Shown in pieces: positions 42,673-50,825 of a stretch of 61,728 bases of DNA. Below the pieces are notes generated by a model. That model was not told the DNA's origin. It saw only the letters and a program-made list of their open reading frames with translations, and made no database searches. The first letter of the stretch is position 1. Every line of letters starts with the position of its first letter. Origin of the DNA: an uncultured Lachnospiraceae bacterium. Its GTDB lineage: Bacteria > Bacillota > Clostridia > Lachnospirales > Lachnospiraceae. Location: assembly GCA_947626365.1 (NCBI GenBank), contig CANQRW010000010.1, positions 1 through 61,728 of the forward strand, read 5' to 3'. Position numbers and translations under genes: made by a program.

Positions 42673-43182
42673 TTATTTCTCATTTTTCTTGAATCGTTCG
42701 CGCATCATCGGCTTGATACCGCCGGCTTCCAGAATCATCATGGCCTGATCCCCCAGGCGGTCGCAGGGATACACCTTTCCGGTTTCCTGAACCGTAACCG
42801 TTCCCTTTTCAATATCAATCGTAAGGGTCTGCCCCGCTTCCACTTCCTTGCTGATACCCTTGCAGATAATCAGCGGCAATCCCAGATTGATGGAGTTGCG
42901 GAAAAAGATCCTGGCAAAGGAATCGGCGATCACGGCGGACGCACCCATATTCAAAAGAGCGATCGGCGCGTGTTCACGGCTGGAACCACAGCCGAAATTC
43001 CTGCCAGCCACTACGATTCCCCCCTGAGGAAACGTAGAAGCGATGGTCTCGTCTACTCCGCACAGACAATGGCTTCCAATCTCTTTCGGGTCGGTAATCG
43101 CCAGAAAACGCCCCGGATAAATCTGGTCTGTGTCAATGTTATTTCCGACAATAATGATTTTTCCTGTAATCTCCGTCTTCAT
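42673..43182 (-). CDS. LeuD-like small subunit of an aconitase-family hydro-lyase
   Basis: A 169-residue swivel-domain protein with NIDTDQIYPGRFL near residue 15 and GRNFGCGSSREHAPIALL near 60-77, the phosphate/carboxylate-binding loop. The short form is that of 3-isopropylmalate dehydratase, homoaconitase, dimethylmalate dehydratase and related enzymes with separate subunits. I start it at 43182 with AGGAGG upstream; it overlaps nothing and follows leuC by 10 bp. Because leuA and leuB are absent and a permease is present, a catabolic role is as likely as leucine synthesis. Confidence 0.9.
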   Translation of the reverse strand: MKTEITGKIIIVGNNIDTDQIYPGRFLAITDPKEIGSHCLCGVDETIASTFPQGGIVVAGRNFGCGSSREHAPIALLNMGASAVIADSFARIFFRNSINLGLPLIICKGISKEVEAGQTLTIDIEKGTVTVQETGKVYPCDRLGDQAMMILEAGGIKPMMRERFKKNEK

Positions 43183-43192
43183 CGCGCGCCTC

Positions 43193-44452
43193 CTATAAAC
43201 ATTCTCTCGGATCCGTGATCCGGCCATTTAAAATACTGGCTGCCACCGTCGCCGGACTCGCCAGGTAAATCTGGGCCTGAGTGGAGCCCATACGTCCCGG
43301 GAAATTCCGGTTCGTACTGCTGATGCAGACTTCTCCGGGAGCGATAATTCCCTCATGAGCGCCCAGGCAGGCGCCGCAGCCGGGAGACGTAATCGTCGCG
43401 CCCGCGCTCATCAGATCCTGTATGTAGCCCTTCTCCATGCAGGAAAGCATCACTTCCGAGGAAGCCGGAACCACTACCAGCCTCGTATACGCCGGAATAT
43501 GCTTTCCGCACAGGATCTCCGCTGCAATCGCGATGTCCTCTTCTCTTCCTCCCGTACAGCTGCCGATATATCCCTGGTTCAGCACAACCTCTCCCTTCGC
43601 GATCACATTAGTCAAGGAGTCCACATTATCTACGCTGTGGGGACAGGCAAGCTGCGGTTCCAGATTCGATACGTCAAACACATAGCTCTCTTCATACTGG
43701 AAATCCGGGTCTGTATACTGAACTTCATAAGGACGCACCGCGCGCTTGGACACGTATTCCAATACATCGGCATTGGGCTGCATGTACGCGGTCTTAGCGC
43801 CCATCTCCACCGCCATGTTGCAGATCACCATTCTACCGGCCACATTCAGGGAATCCACGTAACTGCCCGTAAAATCAATGGCCTTATAAACTGCTCCATC
43901 CGCTTTGATCTTGCCAAGAACGCTTAATATCACATCTTTAGGGTATACGCCCCGTGGCGTCTGGCCTTCCAGACGGACCTCAATGATCTCAGGAACACGG
44001 AACCATAACTCGCCCGTCATCAGTATCGTCGCCATATCCGTGGCTCCGCAGCCAGTTCCCATAGCCCCAAAGGCTCCGTGAGTGGTGGTGTGACTGTCCG
44101 TGGCTACCACGATCATTCCCGGATAGATCACGCCGGCTTCCGGCATCACCTGATGACAGACGCCGCAGTTCGTGTCAAAATGGAACTTCAGGTTGTTCTT
44201 CTTCGCGAATTCTCTCATCTCGCCATGGTTCGCCGCGCTCTTAATATCCGGCGCCGGCGCATAGTGATCAAAGACAAACGCCGCTCTCTCACTGTCCCAT
44301 ACCTTCTCTCCGCCCATTTCATAAAATGAGTAGACCGTCTGCAGATACAGATCGTTGATCTCTGCAAAATCCACCTTTGCCGTTACGATCTCACCTGCGG
44401 TTACCTTGTCGCGTCCGCTGTTCTTTGCAAGAATTTTTTCAATCGCATGCAT
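43193..44452 (-). CDS. LeuC-like large subunit of an aconitase-family hydro-lyase
   Basis: A 419-residue subunit of the LeuC/HacA type. The three [4Fe-4S] cysteines are in NCGVCHQ near residue 97 region, SCTGGREEDI near 302 and GCGACLGAHEG near 362; the DSHTTTHGAFGAMGTGCGATDM segment is near residue 120-140. It forms a heterodimer with the LeuD-like subunit and moves water across a C-C bond of a hydroxy-dicarboxylate. First gene of the operon with LeuD-like and GntP proteins; divergent GntR regulator with a strong palindrome in between. The exact substrate (isopropylmalate, dimethylmalate, citramalate or other) cannot be read from the sequence. Confidence 0.92.
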   Translation of the reverse strand: MHAIEKILAKNSGRDKVTAGEIVTAKVDFAEINDLYLQTVYSFYEMGGEKVWDSERAAFVFDHYAPAPDIKSAANHGEMREFAKKNNLKFHFDTNCGVCHQVMPEAGVIYPGMIVVATDSHTTTHGAFGAMGTGCGATDMATILMTGELWFRVPEIIEVRLEGQTPRGVYPKDVILSVLGKIKADGAVYKAIDFTGSYVDSLNVAGRMVICNMAVEMGAKTAYMQPNADVLEYVSKRAVRPYEVQYTDPDFQYEESYVFDVSNLEPQLACPHSVDNVDSLTNVIAKGEVVLNQGYIGSCTGGREEDIAIAAEILCGKHIPAYTRLVVVPASSEVMLSCMEKGYIQDLMSAGATITSPGCGACLGAHEGIIAPGEVCISSTNRNFPGRMGSTQAQIYLASPATVAASILNGRITDPRECL

Positions 44453-44483
44453 GTGATATCCTCCTTTTCCATTTCCTATTTTT

Positions 44484-44517
44484 GAATATCGTATTTCGTA
44501 TATCGTATACGATATTC
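44484..44517. promoter_or_regulatory. putative GntR operator between leuC and the regulator gene
   Basis: Perfect 11-bp arms GAATATCGTAT (44484-44494) and ATACGATATTC (44507-44517), with further ATCGTAT copies in the 12-bp centre. It lies just upstream of leuC in the divergent region, so the GntR protein probably represses the leuC operon here. Confidence 0.78.
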
Positions 44518-44687
44518 AATTTGATAGGCATACAATAGCATATTACGCATAATATGTCAATATTGTTTTTATAATTTTTCATAATTTTAGTATTTTTCAC
44601 CAATCACGTTTTGTTTGTTCTCTAAAGCATTTGAAAAATGCATGGGTATGTGCTATGATAAATCCAGAATATAAGAGGTGACGATTT

Positions 44688-45338
44688 ATGGAATCATTGG
44701 AATTACTGCCTGTGCGGGTACGTATTACTTCTATATTAAAAAAGGCGCTCCTGGCCGGAGAATACAAAAGCGGCGAAGAATTAAGCCTGACCGGCATTGC
44801 GGAAAAGCTTGGCGTCAGCCGTACTCCAGTGCGTGAAGCCTTTCAGACCCTGGCTGCCGAGGGTCTTATTGAACTGCGTATGAATCGGGGAGCTGTGGTT
44901 AAGAACATTGATGAGAAATTTATCACAGACCATTATGACATGAGAATCTTACTGGAAGGGGAGGCGGCTGCCCGGGCGGCTGTCAACGGCATGGAGGTTT
45001 CGGAACTGCTGACAAATCTCTATCACCTTTCCGACAATATCAACATCATCAGCAATCAGGTCTACGAGGACTTAAATCAGCGGCTCCACATATCCATATG
45101 GAAAGCCGCTGACAATCAAAAACTGTATTCCTATCTGTCCAACCTATGGAACGGCCCCAGCACCGGCCAGGCCAATTCCACTTTGGACCATTATCGAAAA
45201 TCCACAGAAGAGCATATCCGCCTTCTTCTTTCCATCCGTGAGAATGACGGTGAAAAAGCCAGAGAGATCATGAGACAGCACATTTCCAGAAGCAAGGATA
45301 ATATTATACAAAGCTTCCGGCAGTCACATCAGGGCTGA
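44688..45338 (+). CDS. GntR-family regulator with FCD ligand domain
   Basis: A 216-residue FadR-subfamily regulator: winged helix at about 8-75 (LPVRVRITSILKKALLAGEYKSGEEL, then IAEKLGVSRTPVREAFQTLAAEGLIEL) and a helical FCD domain at about 80-210 with metal-ligand-type residues (DHYDMRILLEGEAA, QRLHISIW). FCD domains bind small carboxylates, often through a metal. It is divergent from leuC-leuD-gntP and should control them through the palindrome at 44484. GAGGTG precedes the ATG. It converges with hipA 30 bp downstream. Confidence 0.92.
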   Translation: MESLELLPVRVRITSILKKALLAGEYKSGEELSLTGIAEKLGVSRTPVREAFQTLAAEGLIELRMNRGAVVKNIDEKFITDHYDMRILLEGEAAARAAVNGMEVSELLTNLYHLSDNINIISNQVYEDLNQRLHISIWKAADNQKLYSYLSNLWNGPSTGQANSTLDHYRKSTEEHIRLLLSIRENDGEKAREIMRQHISRSKDNIIQSFRQSHQG

Positions 45339-45367
45339 CCGCGGGCGCCTCTCATAAACTCCTGCCG

Positions 45368-46492
45368 TCAACCCAGCATTTCTCTGACCCGCTCCTCCAC
45401 CTCGTCCATCATGTCCACGCACCTTCTCCGGCTGATTCCGGCCGCCAGCCCCACCGCCAGAAGGTGTCTGCGGCCCGGATCCGCGCCCTCGCCGTCCACT
45501 GTAGTCGTGTGTTCACCGTAATAGGTTGTACTATAGGTTATATCGTAGGCCGGACTCAGACGCCACCGATCCGTTCCCTCATCATACAGAAACGCAAAGT
45601 TTTTGGAGTGGTCATCCCGATTATGGGCGAACACATTAAAGCACATGCGCCGAAACAGATTCTCCATATCCCCGGCTGAATCGTGAGTAAGAATTTTCGT
45701 CAGTTTCATAAGCGCGTGGTAATCCAGGCTGGGCTGCTCAAAATCCAGCTCCAGAAGCGCTGCCGCCGTCAGCATGTGAATCTTCTTTGTCTGCCCATCC
45801 GCCATTTTGATCCGGTCAAACCGCTTCGTCCCGAAATATCCGGCGCACCAGGATGATGGAAACAGGCGGGTTTCCGACATTTCAATCCCACATCTTTTCG
45901 CGCACAGAGAATATTCATACTCTGTCTTCCCCGCGTCTCTGTCATCGGTCGGTGATGGGAATTTGATCAACCAGTCCTCTCCATCCACCTGTGTCATAAT
46001 CTTAGGTCGGGCTCCGCCGCTGGCCCCTCCCATTCTGTAAAGTTCATCCAGATTTTCCACAGAATCTGACAAAAATACCTTCCTGCACTGCTCCGCCAGC
46101 TGATCCAGATTGGATTCCAAGCCGCTAGGCTTCACCTGATATTCCGGCTGATAGGTCAAAGCTCCCATGCCGGAAGAGCCGACGATGGCCAGCCGGTCCA
46201 GCGCTGTCAGAGTGCCTGGATCGACGTCATTTCTTCGCAGCAGCCGGTTCAGAAGAATATTGCCCCAGGCATCCGGCAGACTGTCCGCAAACACGCCAAA
46301 CAGGCCATGGAAATAGTCTTTTTGCGGTACAAAAACCTGCTTTCTGAGAGGAAGAGAAAAGGGACTGACAGGAAATCCATCCTCAATCCAACTGTCTTCA
46401 TACGCAAAAGCCGTCTTTCCTCCAAGCGCCAGGGCCAGCGTCCCCACCTGCCGCCCCTCATATAATACCTGCAAACGCTTATCTGCCTTCAC
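45368..46492 (-). CDS. hipA: HipA-family serine/threonine kinase toxin
   Basis: The 374-residue protein has the HipA N-subdomain (VLYEGRQVGTLAL at the start, GVFADSLPDAWGNILLNRLL near residues 66-85), a kinase core (WLIKFPSPTDDRDAGKTEYEYS near 173) and the catalytic segment AHNRDDHSKNFAFLYDE near 284 with SPAYDITYS near 308. HipA of E. coli phosphorylates glutamyl-tRNA synthetase and induces dormancy; the target here may be the same enzyme type, encoded at 9967. It starts inside the end of hipB (14-bp overlap), so translation is coupled. Confidence 0.92.
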   Translation of the reverse strand: MKADKRLQVLYEGRQVGTLALALGGKTAFAYEDSWIEDGFPVSPFSLPLRKQVFVPQKDYFHGLFGVFADSLPDAWGNILLNRLLRRNDVDPGTLTALDRLAIVGSSGMGALTYQPEYQVKPSGLESNLDQLAEQCRKVFLSDSVENLDELYRMGGASGGARPKIMTQVDGEDWLIKFPSPTDDRDAGKTEYEYSLCAKRCGIEMSETRLFPSSWCAGYFGTKRFDRIKMADGQTKKIHMLTAAALLELDFEQPSLDYHALMKLTKILTHDSAGDMENLFRRMCFNVFAHNRDDHSKNFAFLYDEGTDRWRLSPAYDITYSTTYYGEHTTTVDGEGADPGRRHLLAVGLAAGISRRRCVDMMDEVEERVREMLG

Positions 46493-46760
46493 GGATTACC
46501 TCCTCTATATTCCGATAAGGAACCTGCGTAAACAGATTCCTAATCTCATCCGCGCAGCCCAGGGCAACGGAAAGCTTCGTGAGCGACAGCAGAGAAATCT
46601 GTCCCGTCGTCTCAAAGCGCTTCACAGAACCGAAGCTGACCCCGCTGATCTGACTTAACCTTTCCTGGGAAATGGCACGGCGGCGGCGGATATTCCGCAT
46701 CCGCCCGGCAAGGGCCAGATTGATCTCCTCCGGCGTCTCCCATACATACTCCTGAGCCAT
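46479..46760 (-). CDS. hipB: HipB-like XRE antitoxin
   Basis: A 93-residue DNA-binding protein with an HTH_3 domain (about 19-70: MRNIRRRRAISQERLSQISG and SFGSVKRFETTGQISL). It neutralises HipA and represses the pair. I use the ATG at 46758-46760 because AAGGAG lies upstream; the longer frame starts within that ribosome binding site. A large palindrome at 46815-46848 precedes it. Confidence 0.88.
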   Translation of the reverse strand: MAQEYVWETPEEINLALAGRMRNIRRRRAISQERLSQISGVSFGSVKRFETTGQISLLSLTKLSVALGCADEIRNLFTQVPYRNIEEVIREGR

Positions 46761-46814
46761 ACGATATCTCCTTTTCATTATTGGATTATATATTATCTAT
46801 ATTTTCATAAAAAT

Positions 46815-46848
46815 AATAGGAACAGATAATATATGATCTGTTCCTATT
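46815..46848. promoter_or_regulatory. 13+13 bp palindrome: hipBA operator and/or terminator of the upstream operon
   Basis: AATAGGAACAGAT (46815-46827) and ATCTGTTCCTATT (46836-46848), perfect arms with 8 bp between. Leftward it is followed by ATTTTTA, so it may end the uronate operon; it also overlaps the expected hipB promoter (TATAAT-like boxes on both sides), as a HipB operator would. I cannot separate the two roles. Confidence 0.7.
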
Positions 46849-46952
46849 ATAACATATTCCTCCGGCCGCATCCAGAGAAACCTGTTTCACCCACACTTCA
46901 CATTTCCCATTTGCCGCAGCATTATCGAAGTCCAGCAGTCCAGGGTTCGCCG

Positions 46953-48581
46953 TCAGCAGGCCTTCCCCTGACTGCGGAGATAGTATCTCAGAGTCTCCCT
47001 CACCGCTCCGGGCCCTGCAAGCTGCCGCCGCACCATTTCCTCGATCTTTTCTCCGATGCCTGCCTTGTAGAGATCGATGCTAAACAGGTTGGCGTTGGCC
47101 AGGATGGGACGCAGCTGACCGGCAAGAGACTCCGGTTTTCCAAACTCCACCCCCGCAAGCTTTTCCCGCAGCTCGGAAGCCATGGGATCCGGGGATAGTT
47201 CAAAGGGCCTGCCCTCATCGTCTATGTCCAGCAGATACCGGATCCACCCGGCGATCGCCAGCGGAATGGCCGTCAGCCGCGTTGCGTCCCCATAGCGGAA
47301 CACATACGCCTTGATGGTCTCCCCAAACCGGATCCCCACCATCTGGGAAATGTCTACGGCGATCCGGGCGCTGGTATCTCCCAGATAGGCATTGGGAAAC
47401 CGCTTCTCCATTACCTCGTCCAGGAACGCTTTCGGCGAGAGGATTCCCGGGTCTTCCGCCACAAAAAGCCCCTCCGCGTATCCCACCTGCCGGGCCAGCT
47501 CCTGAAGCTCCGGATCCCGGATTCCATCGGCAAACAGCGTGTATCCCAGCATACAGGCGTAGGTACACACGGCTGTGTGAATGGGATTCAGGCACACGGT
47601 CACCTTCATACGCTCGGACTTATTGACCGTCACTCGGTCTGTCATATACACGCCGGCCAGTTCCAGAGGCGGACGCCCGTTAGGGAAGGAATCCTCCACC
47701 ACCAGATATCCCGGCGCCTCGGCGTTGACAAAGGGGGCGATATACGTCTGTTTGGAGGTCACCAGGATCTTCATATCCTCAACCCCTTCTTCTGTCAGCA
47801 GCTCCGCCACCTGCGCTCCGGGCCGGGGCGTGATCTTATCAATCATAGTCCAGGGGAAGGAAACCAGGGCTTCGTCTGTCACATAGTTCAGAAATTCCGG
47901 CTCCGTCAAACCCTTTTCCGTCCAGACCCGGGCTGTCTCCAGCACCGACTGCCGCAGCTTTTCCCCATTGCGGGACACATTGTCCATGGAGACCAGGGCC
48001 AGCGGATACCTTCCCGCCCGGAACCGCGTATGCAGCATGGAGGTGACGATTCCCATGGCTCCGACGACGGATCCCGGCCCGTTCTCCATATCCTTTTCCA
48101 CATAATTAAGATAGGAACCTTCCGAATCTCTCAGGGCGTATCCTTTCTCCGTGATGGTAAAGGAAACCATCTGAAGGCCGGGATCCGCGAAAATCTCCTT
48201 CAGCCTGGACCAGGCGGCAGGATTGCCGGACTGTGCTTTCACCGCCTCAGTCAGGGAACCCAGCACTCTCTTATCCTTTCTCCCGTCCTCATGGAGCGTG
48301 ACGGCCAGAACCAGATTGTCAAAAGGCGCATAAATCTTATCCGCCACATCATAGTCAAAGGTCTCCACGCAGGTAATCCCTTTCTCCATTCTGCCTTCGG
48401 CAATCAGCCGGTCTGCGATTCCTCCCAGGAAAAAGCGGAAGATATTTCCGATTCCGAAATGCGCCCACACCGGGGCGCGCTTCGTCCGCTCCGCAAGCTG
48501 CGCCGGGTCATAGTCCGGCAGCCTGATCCCGGCGGCCTCCCATTCCTGCCGGCACCGGATTCCTTCATAGGTTAATTTCAT
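46953..48581 (-). CDS. mannitol dehydrogenase-family oxidoreductase, probable D-mannonate/fructuronate oxidoreductase
   Basis: A 542-residue polyol-specific long-chain dehydrogenase with the N-terminal NAD domain (AHFGIGNIFRFFLGGIADRL near residue 40), and the catalytic motif K-x5-N-x2-H in KVTVCLNPIHTAV near 328-340. Family members oxidise mannitol, mannonate, tagaturonate or fructuronate; uronate enzymes are of this length. The neighbouring alcohol dehydrogenase resembles L-gulonate 5-dehydrogenase, and such pairs convert L-gulonate via D-fructuronate to D-mannonate. This makes D-mannonate oxidoreductase the best guess, but mannitol-type activity remains possible. It follows the alcohol dehydrogenase gene by 6 bp. 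Confidence 0.82.
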   Translation of the reverse strand: MKLTYEGIRCRQEWEAAGIRLPDYDPAQLAERTKRAPVWAHFGIGNIFRFFLGGIADRLIAEGRMEKGITCVETFDYDVADKIYAPFDNLVLAVTLHEDGRKDKRVLGSLTEAVKAQSGNPAAWSRLKEIFADPGLQMVSFTITEKGYALRDSEGSYLNYVEKDMENGPGSVVGAMGIVTSMLHTRFRAGRYPLALVSMDNVSRNGEKLRQSVLETARVWTEKGLTEPEFLNYVTDEALVSFPWTMIDKITPRPGAQVAELLTEEGVEDMKILVTSKQTYIAPFVNAEAPGYLVVEDSFPNGRPPLELAGVYMTDRVTVNKSERMKVTVCLNPIHTAVCTYACMLGYTLFADGIRDPELQELARQVGYAEGLFVAEDPGILSPKAFLDEVMEKRFPNAYLGDTSARIAVDISQMVGIRFGETIKAYVFRYGDATRLTAIPLAIAGWIRYLLDIDDEGRPFELSPDPMASELREKLAGVEFGKPESLAGQLRPILANANLFSIDLYKAGIGEKIEEMVRRQLAGPGAVRETLRYYLRSQGKAC

Positions 48582-48587
48582 AGCTGT

Positions 48588-49634
48588 TTATTCTTCCTCC
48601 GGATCCACATCAATGAGAACCTTCATGGTCGTCTCACGGTGACTGTCAATATACTCATAAGCCTTCTGGTAATCCTCAAAGGCAAAATGGGCGCTCTGCA
48701 GCGGCTTTAACTGCACCTTGCCTTCCTGAACAAAACGGATGGCGTCCATATAATCTTCATGACGGTACATCATGGAAGTGTTCAGATCCAGCTCCGAATC
48801 ATTGAGCTTTGCCAGATCCACACTGGCTCTCTTGCCAAACACCGCCACCAGTATGATGGTGCTGCCCTTCCTGGCATTCTGGATGGCCTGGTCCATGGTG
48901 ATGTCGGAACCCGCGCACTCATAGATCACGTCCGCCTTGTCCGGCCCGAAAGCTTTCTGAAGGGCCTCGGCATAATCCTCTTTTGCAGTATTTGCCGCAT
49001 AGTCCGCTCCCATCTGTTTCGCCAGCTCCAGCCGATAGTCCGATATGTCGGTGGCAAACACTTCCGCGGCCCCCAGCGCTTTCAGCGACTGGATCAGCAG
49101 GATGCCGATGGGCCCGCAGCCCAGAACCACCGCCTTCGCGTTCTTCAAATCCGGAAAACGTTTGGCCGCATGGACCGTCACCGCCAGGGGCTCAATCATG
49201 GCTCCCTCGCTGTAGGTCATTCCGTCCGGCAGAAGCGTAACCTTGGAAGAATCCACGGCAAAATATTCGCTGGCTGTACCCGTAGTCTGGAAACCCATAA
49301 CCTTCAAATGCTCACACAGGTTATACTTTCCGTGAAGGCAGGGATAACAGCGTCCGCAGAACACCTGGGGTTCGATCGTCACCTTCTGCCCTACCTGCAG
49401 ATCATTCACGTATTCCCCTGTCTCCACGATCTGCCCGGAGACCTCATGGCCCTGGGTGACCGGGTAGGACGTATAGGGATGGGTCCCGTGATAGACGTGG
49501 ATATCGCTTCCGCACACGCCAATCTTTTTAATCTTCACCAGCACCTGATCCGGTCCCGGTTTGGGCACCGGAACCTGCCGAAATGTGACCTTCTTCGGCT
49601 CAATCATAACCTGCTGCACCATTGAATCCTTCAT
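48588..49634 (-). CDS. zinc-dependent alcohol dehydrogenase, L-gulonate/L-iditol dehydrogenase type
   Basis: The 348-residue medium-chain dehydrogenase has catalytic zinc ligands in GVCGSDIHVYHG near residue 38-49 and GHEVSGQI near 62, a structural zinc site with four cysteines in CGRCYPCLHGKYNLC near 93-107, and an NAD-binding Rossmann motif VVLGCGPIGILLIQ near 170. It oxidises a secondary alcohol of a polyol or aldonate. Association with the mannonate-type oxidoreductase suggests L-gulonate 5-dehydrogenase. GGAGG precedes the ATG; it begins 2 bp after the DUF3089 gene. Confidence 0.85.
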   Translation of the reverse strand: MKDSMVQQVMIEPKKVTFRQVPVPKPGPDQVLVKIKKIGVCGSDIHVYHGTHPYTSYPVTQGHEVSGQIVETGEYVNDLQVGQKVTIEPQVFCGRCYPCLHGKYNLCEHLKVMGFQTTGTASEYFAVDSSKVTLLPDGMTYSEGAMIEPLAVTVHAAKRFPDLKNAKAVVLGCGPIGILLIQSLKALGAAEVFATDISDYRLELAKQMGADYAANTAKEDYAEALQKAFGPDKADVIYECAGSDITMDQAIQNARKGSTIILVAVFGKRASVDLAKLNDSELDLNTSMMYRHEDYMDAIRFVQEGKVQLKPLQSAHFAFEDYQKAYEYIDSHRETTMKVLIDVDPEEE

Positions 49635-49636
49635 AT

Positions 49637-50689
49637 CTAATCCTCCTCGTAAGATTGTATCCTCTTTGCCACATTCTCCTGAAGATTCCGAAAAAAGAAC
49701 TGATAGTCGTAAAGATGATAGATTCCCTCGCCGAAAATATCCAGCCCCGGCGGGTACTCTTCCGGCGTCACATCCGTCACTTTTAAGGTTCCCCGCTTCG
49801 GATCAATGTAAGCACCTGTCAGCTGGGGAATCTCCCGGGTTATAGCCCCGGAATAGTCCGTAAAGGCAGCCCCCAGATTCAGGGACTTGTCCGCAGGCGT
49901 ATCGTCCGTTTTCCAGTTAAGGGGATTGATGGAAAAGGTCTTTTCATCTGCTCCGACAATCAGGGATTCCGTCACGCTCTCCGCCTCTGAATTAAAGGAA
50001 ATGATCACGCCGGTGTCAGTCTCGCCCTGGGCAGGCTTAAGCTGGGGATACTGCCGCACATCATCCTCCGTATAAGACCAGCCGATGGGATAGGCGGCGA
50101 TGAAATTCTCCGTATATTTCTCCTCATCAAACAGATCCTCCATCAGCCTGAGAACCAGATCGGCCCCCTGGGAAAAACCGGCCAGCAGATAGGGCCGGCC
50201 CTGGTTTTTCTGCTCAAAATAATAGAGGAAAGCCTCTTTCACGTCTTTATACGCCTCGTCGATATATAAGTCCCGCTCATCGGAACTGAATTTATATACG
50301 TTCAGTCCCACCTGCCGGTAAAAGGGAGCGTACATCCTGGTACTGTCCTCATAAATCCCCCGCTCCATATTGAGGGCGCCCACGAAGCTTTCCTTCGTAT
50401 CGTCGTCATCCAAGCTCATATAATATGTATTTTCATCTCCGGAATAAACCGTTGGCGCGATCAGAAACAGATCGGCGTCTTTGTCTTCGCCCAGGGCAAA
50501 ATAGGCCCAGTTTGAACTCTCGCTGTAATCCGGTGTCTCTCCCTCTGGGAGAACCGCCGCGGTCTGCACGCTTTCCTGGGGATTTCCGCCGGGCTTCGCG
50601 CCCCGCCATTCACACGCCGTAAGCATGCTGACCACCGCCAGCGCCGCGGCAAGGAAAAATTTATACTTTCTAAATTCGGATTGTTTCAT
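49637..50689 (-). CDS. DUF3089-family lipoprotein (alpha/beta hydrolase fold)
   Basis: A 350-residue protein with a lipoprotein signal: hydrophobic stretch 12-24 and lipobox LTAC with Cys26. The mature part has the DUF3089 features: NWAYFALGEDKDADLFLIAPTV near residues 60-81, the nucleophile elbow LLAGFSQGADLVLR near 167-180, and a C-terminal HLYDYQFFF segment. The fold is an alpha/beta hydrolase outside the membrane; substrates are not known. It is the first gene of the operon with the two uronate-type dehydrogenases, so it may release a substrate (for example an ester or lactone of gulonate) for uptake, which is inference. Confidence 0.85.
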   Translation of the reverse strand: MKQSEFRKYKFFLAAALAVVSMLTACEWRGAKPGGNPQESVQTAAVLPEGETPDYSESSNWAYFALGEDKDADLFLIAPTVYSGDENTYYMSLDDDDTKESFVGALNMERGIYEDSTRMYAPFYRQVGLNVYKFSSDERDLYIDEAYKDVKEAFLYYFEQKNQGRPYLLAGFSQGADLVLRLMEDLFDEEKYTENFIAAYPIGWSYTEDDVRQYPQLKPAQGETDTGVIISFNSEAESVTESLIVGADEKTFSINPLNWKTDDTPADKSLNLGAAFTDYSGAITREIPQLTGAYIDPKRGTLKVTDVTPEEYPPGLDIFGEGIYHLYDYQFFFRNLQENVAKRIQSYEED

Positions 50690-50739
50690 ACAGACTCTCC
50701 TCGATTCCTCTGGTTTTAGGCGTCTGGTCCGCCTTCCCT

Positions 50740-50768
50740 ATCCTATCACACCTTCTGATTCCTTTCAA
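50740..50768 (-). promoter_or_regulatory. promoter of the DUF3089 / gulonate operon
   Basis: Minus strand TTGAAA (50763-50768), 17 bp, TAGGAT (50740-50745), about 50 bp before the start at 50689. Confidence 0.55.
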
Positions 50769-50825
50769 GAGCGCTTTCCGGACTAGATTCCTGATTGGAA
50801 AACCATAAATGTTACTTTTCAAGTT

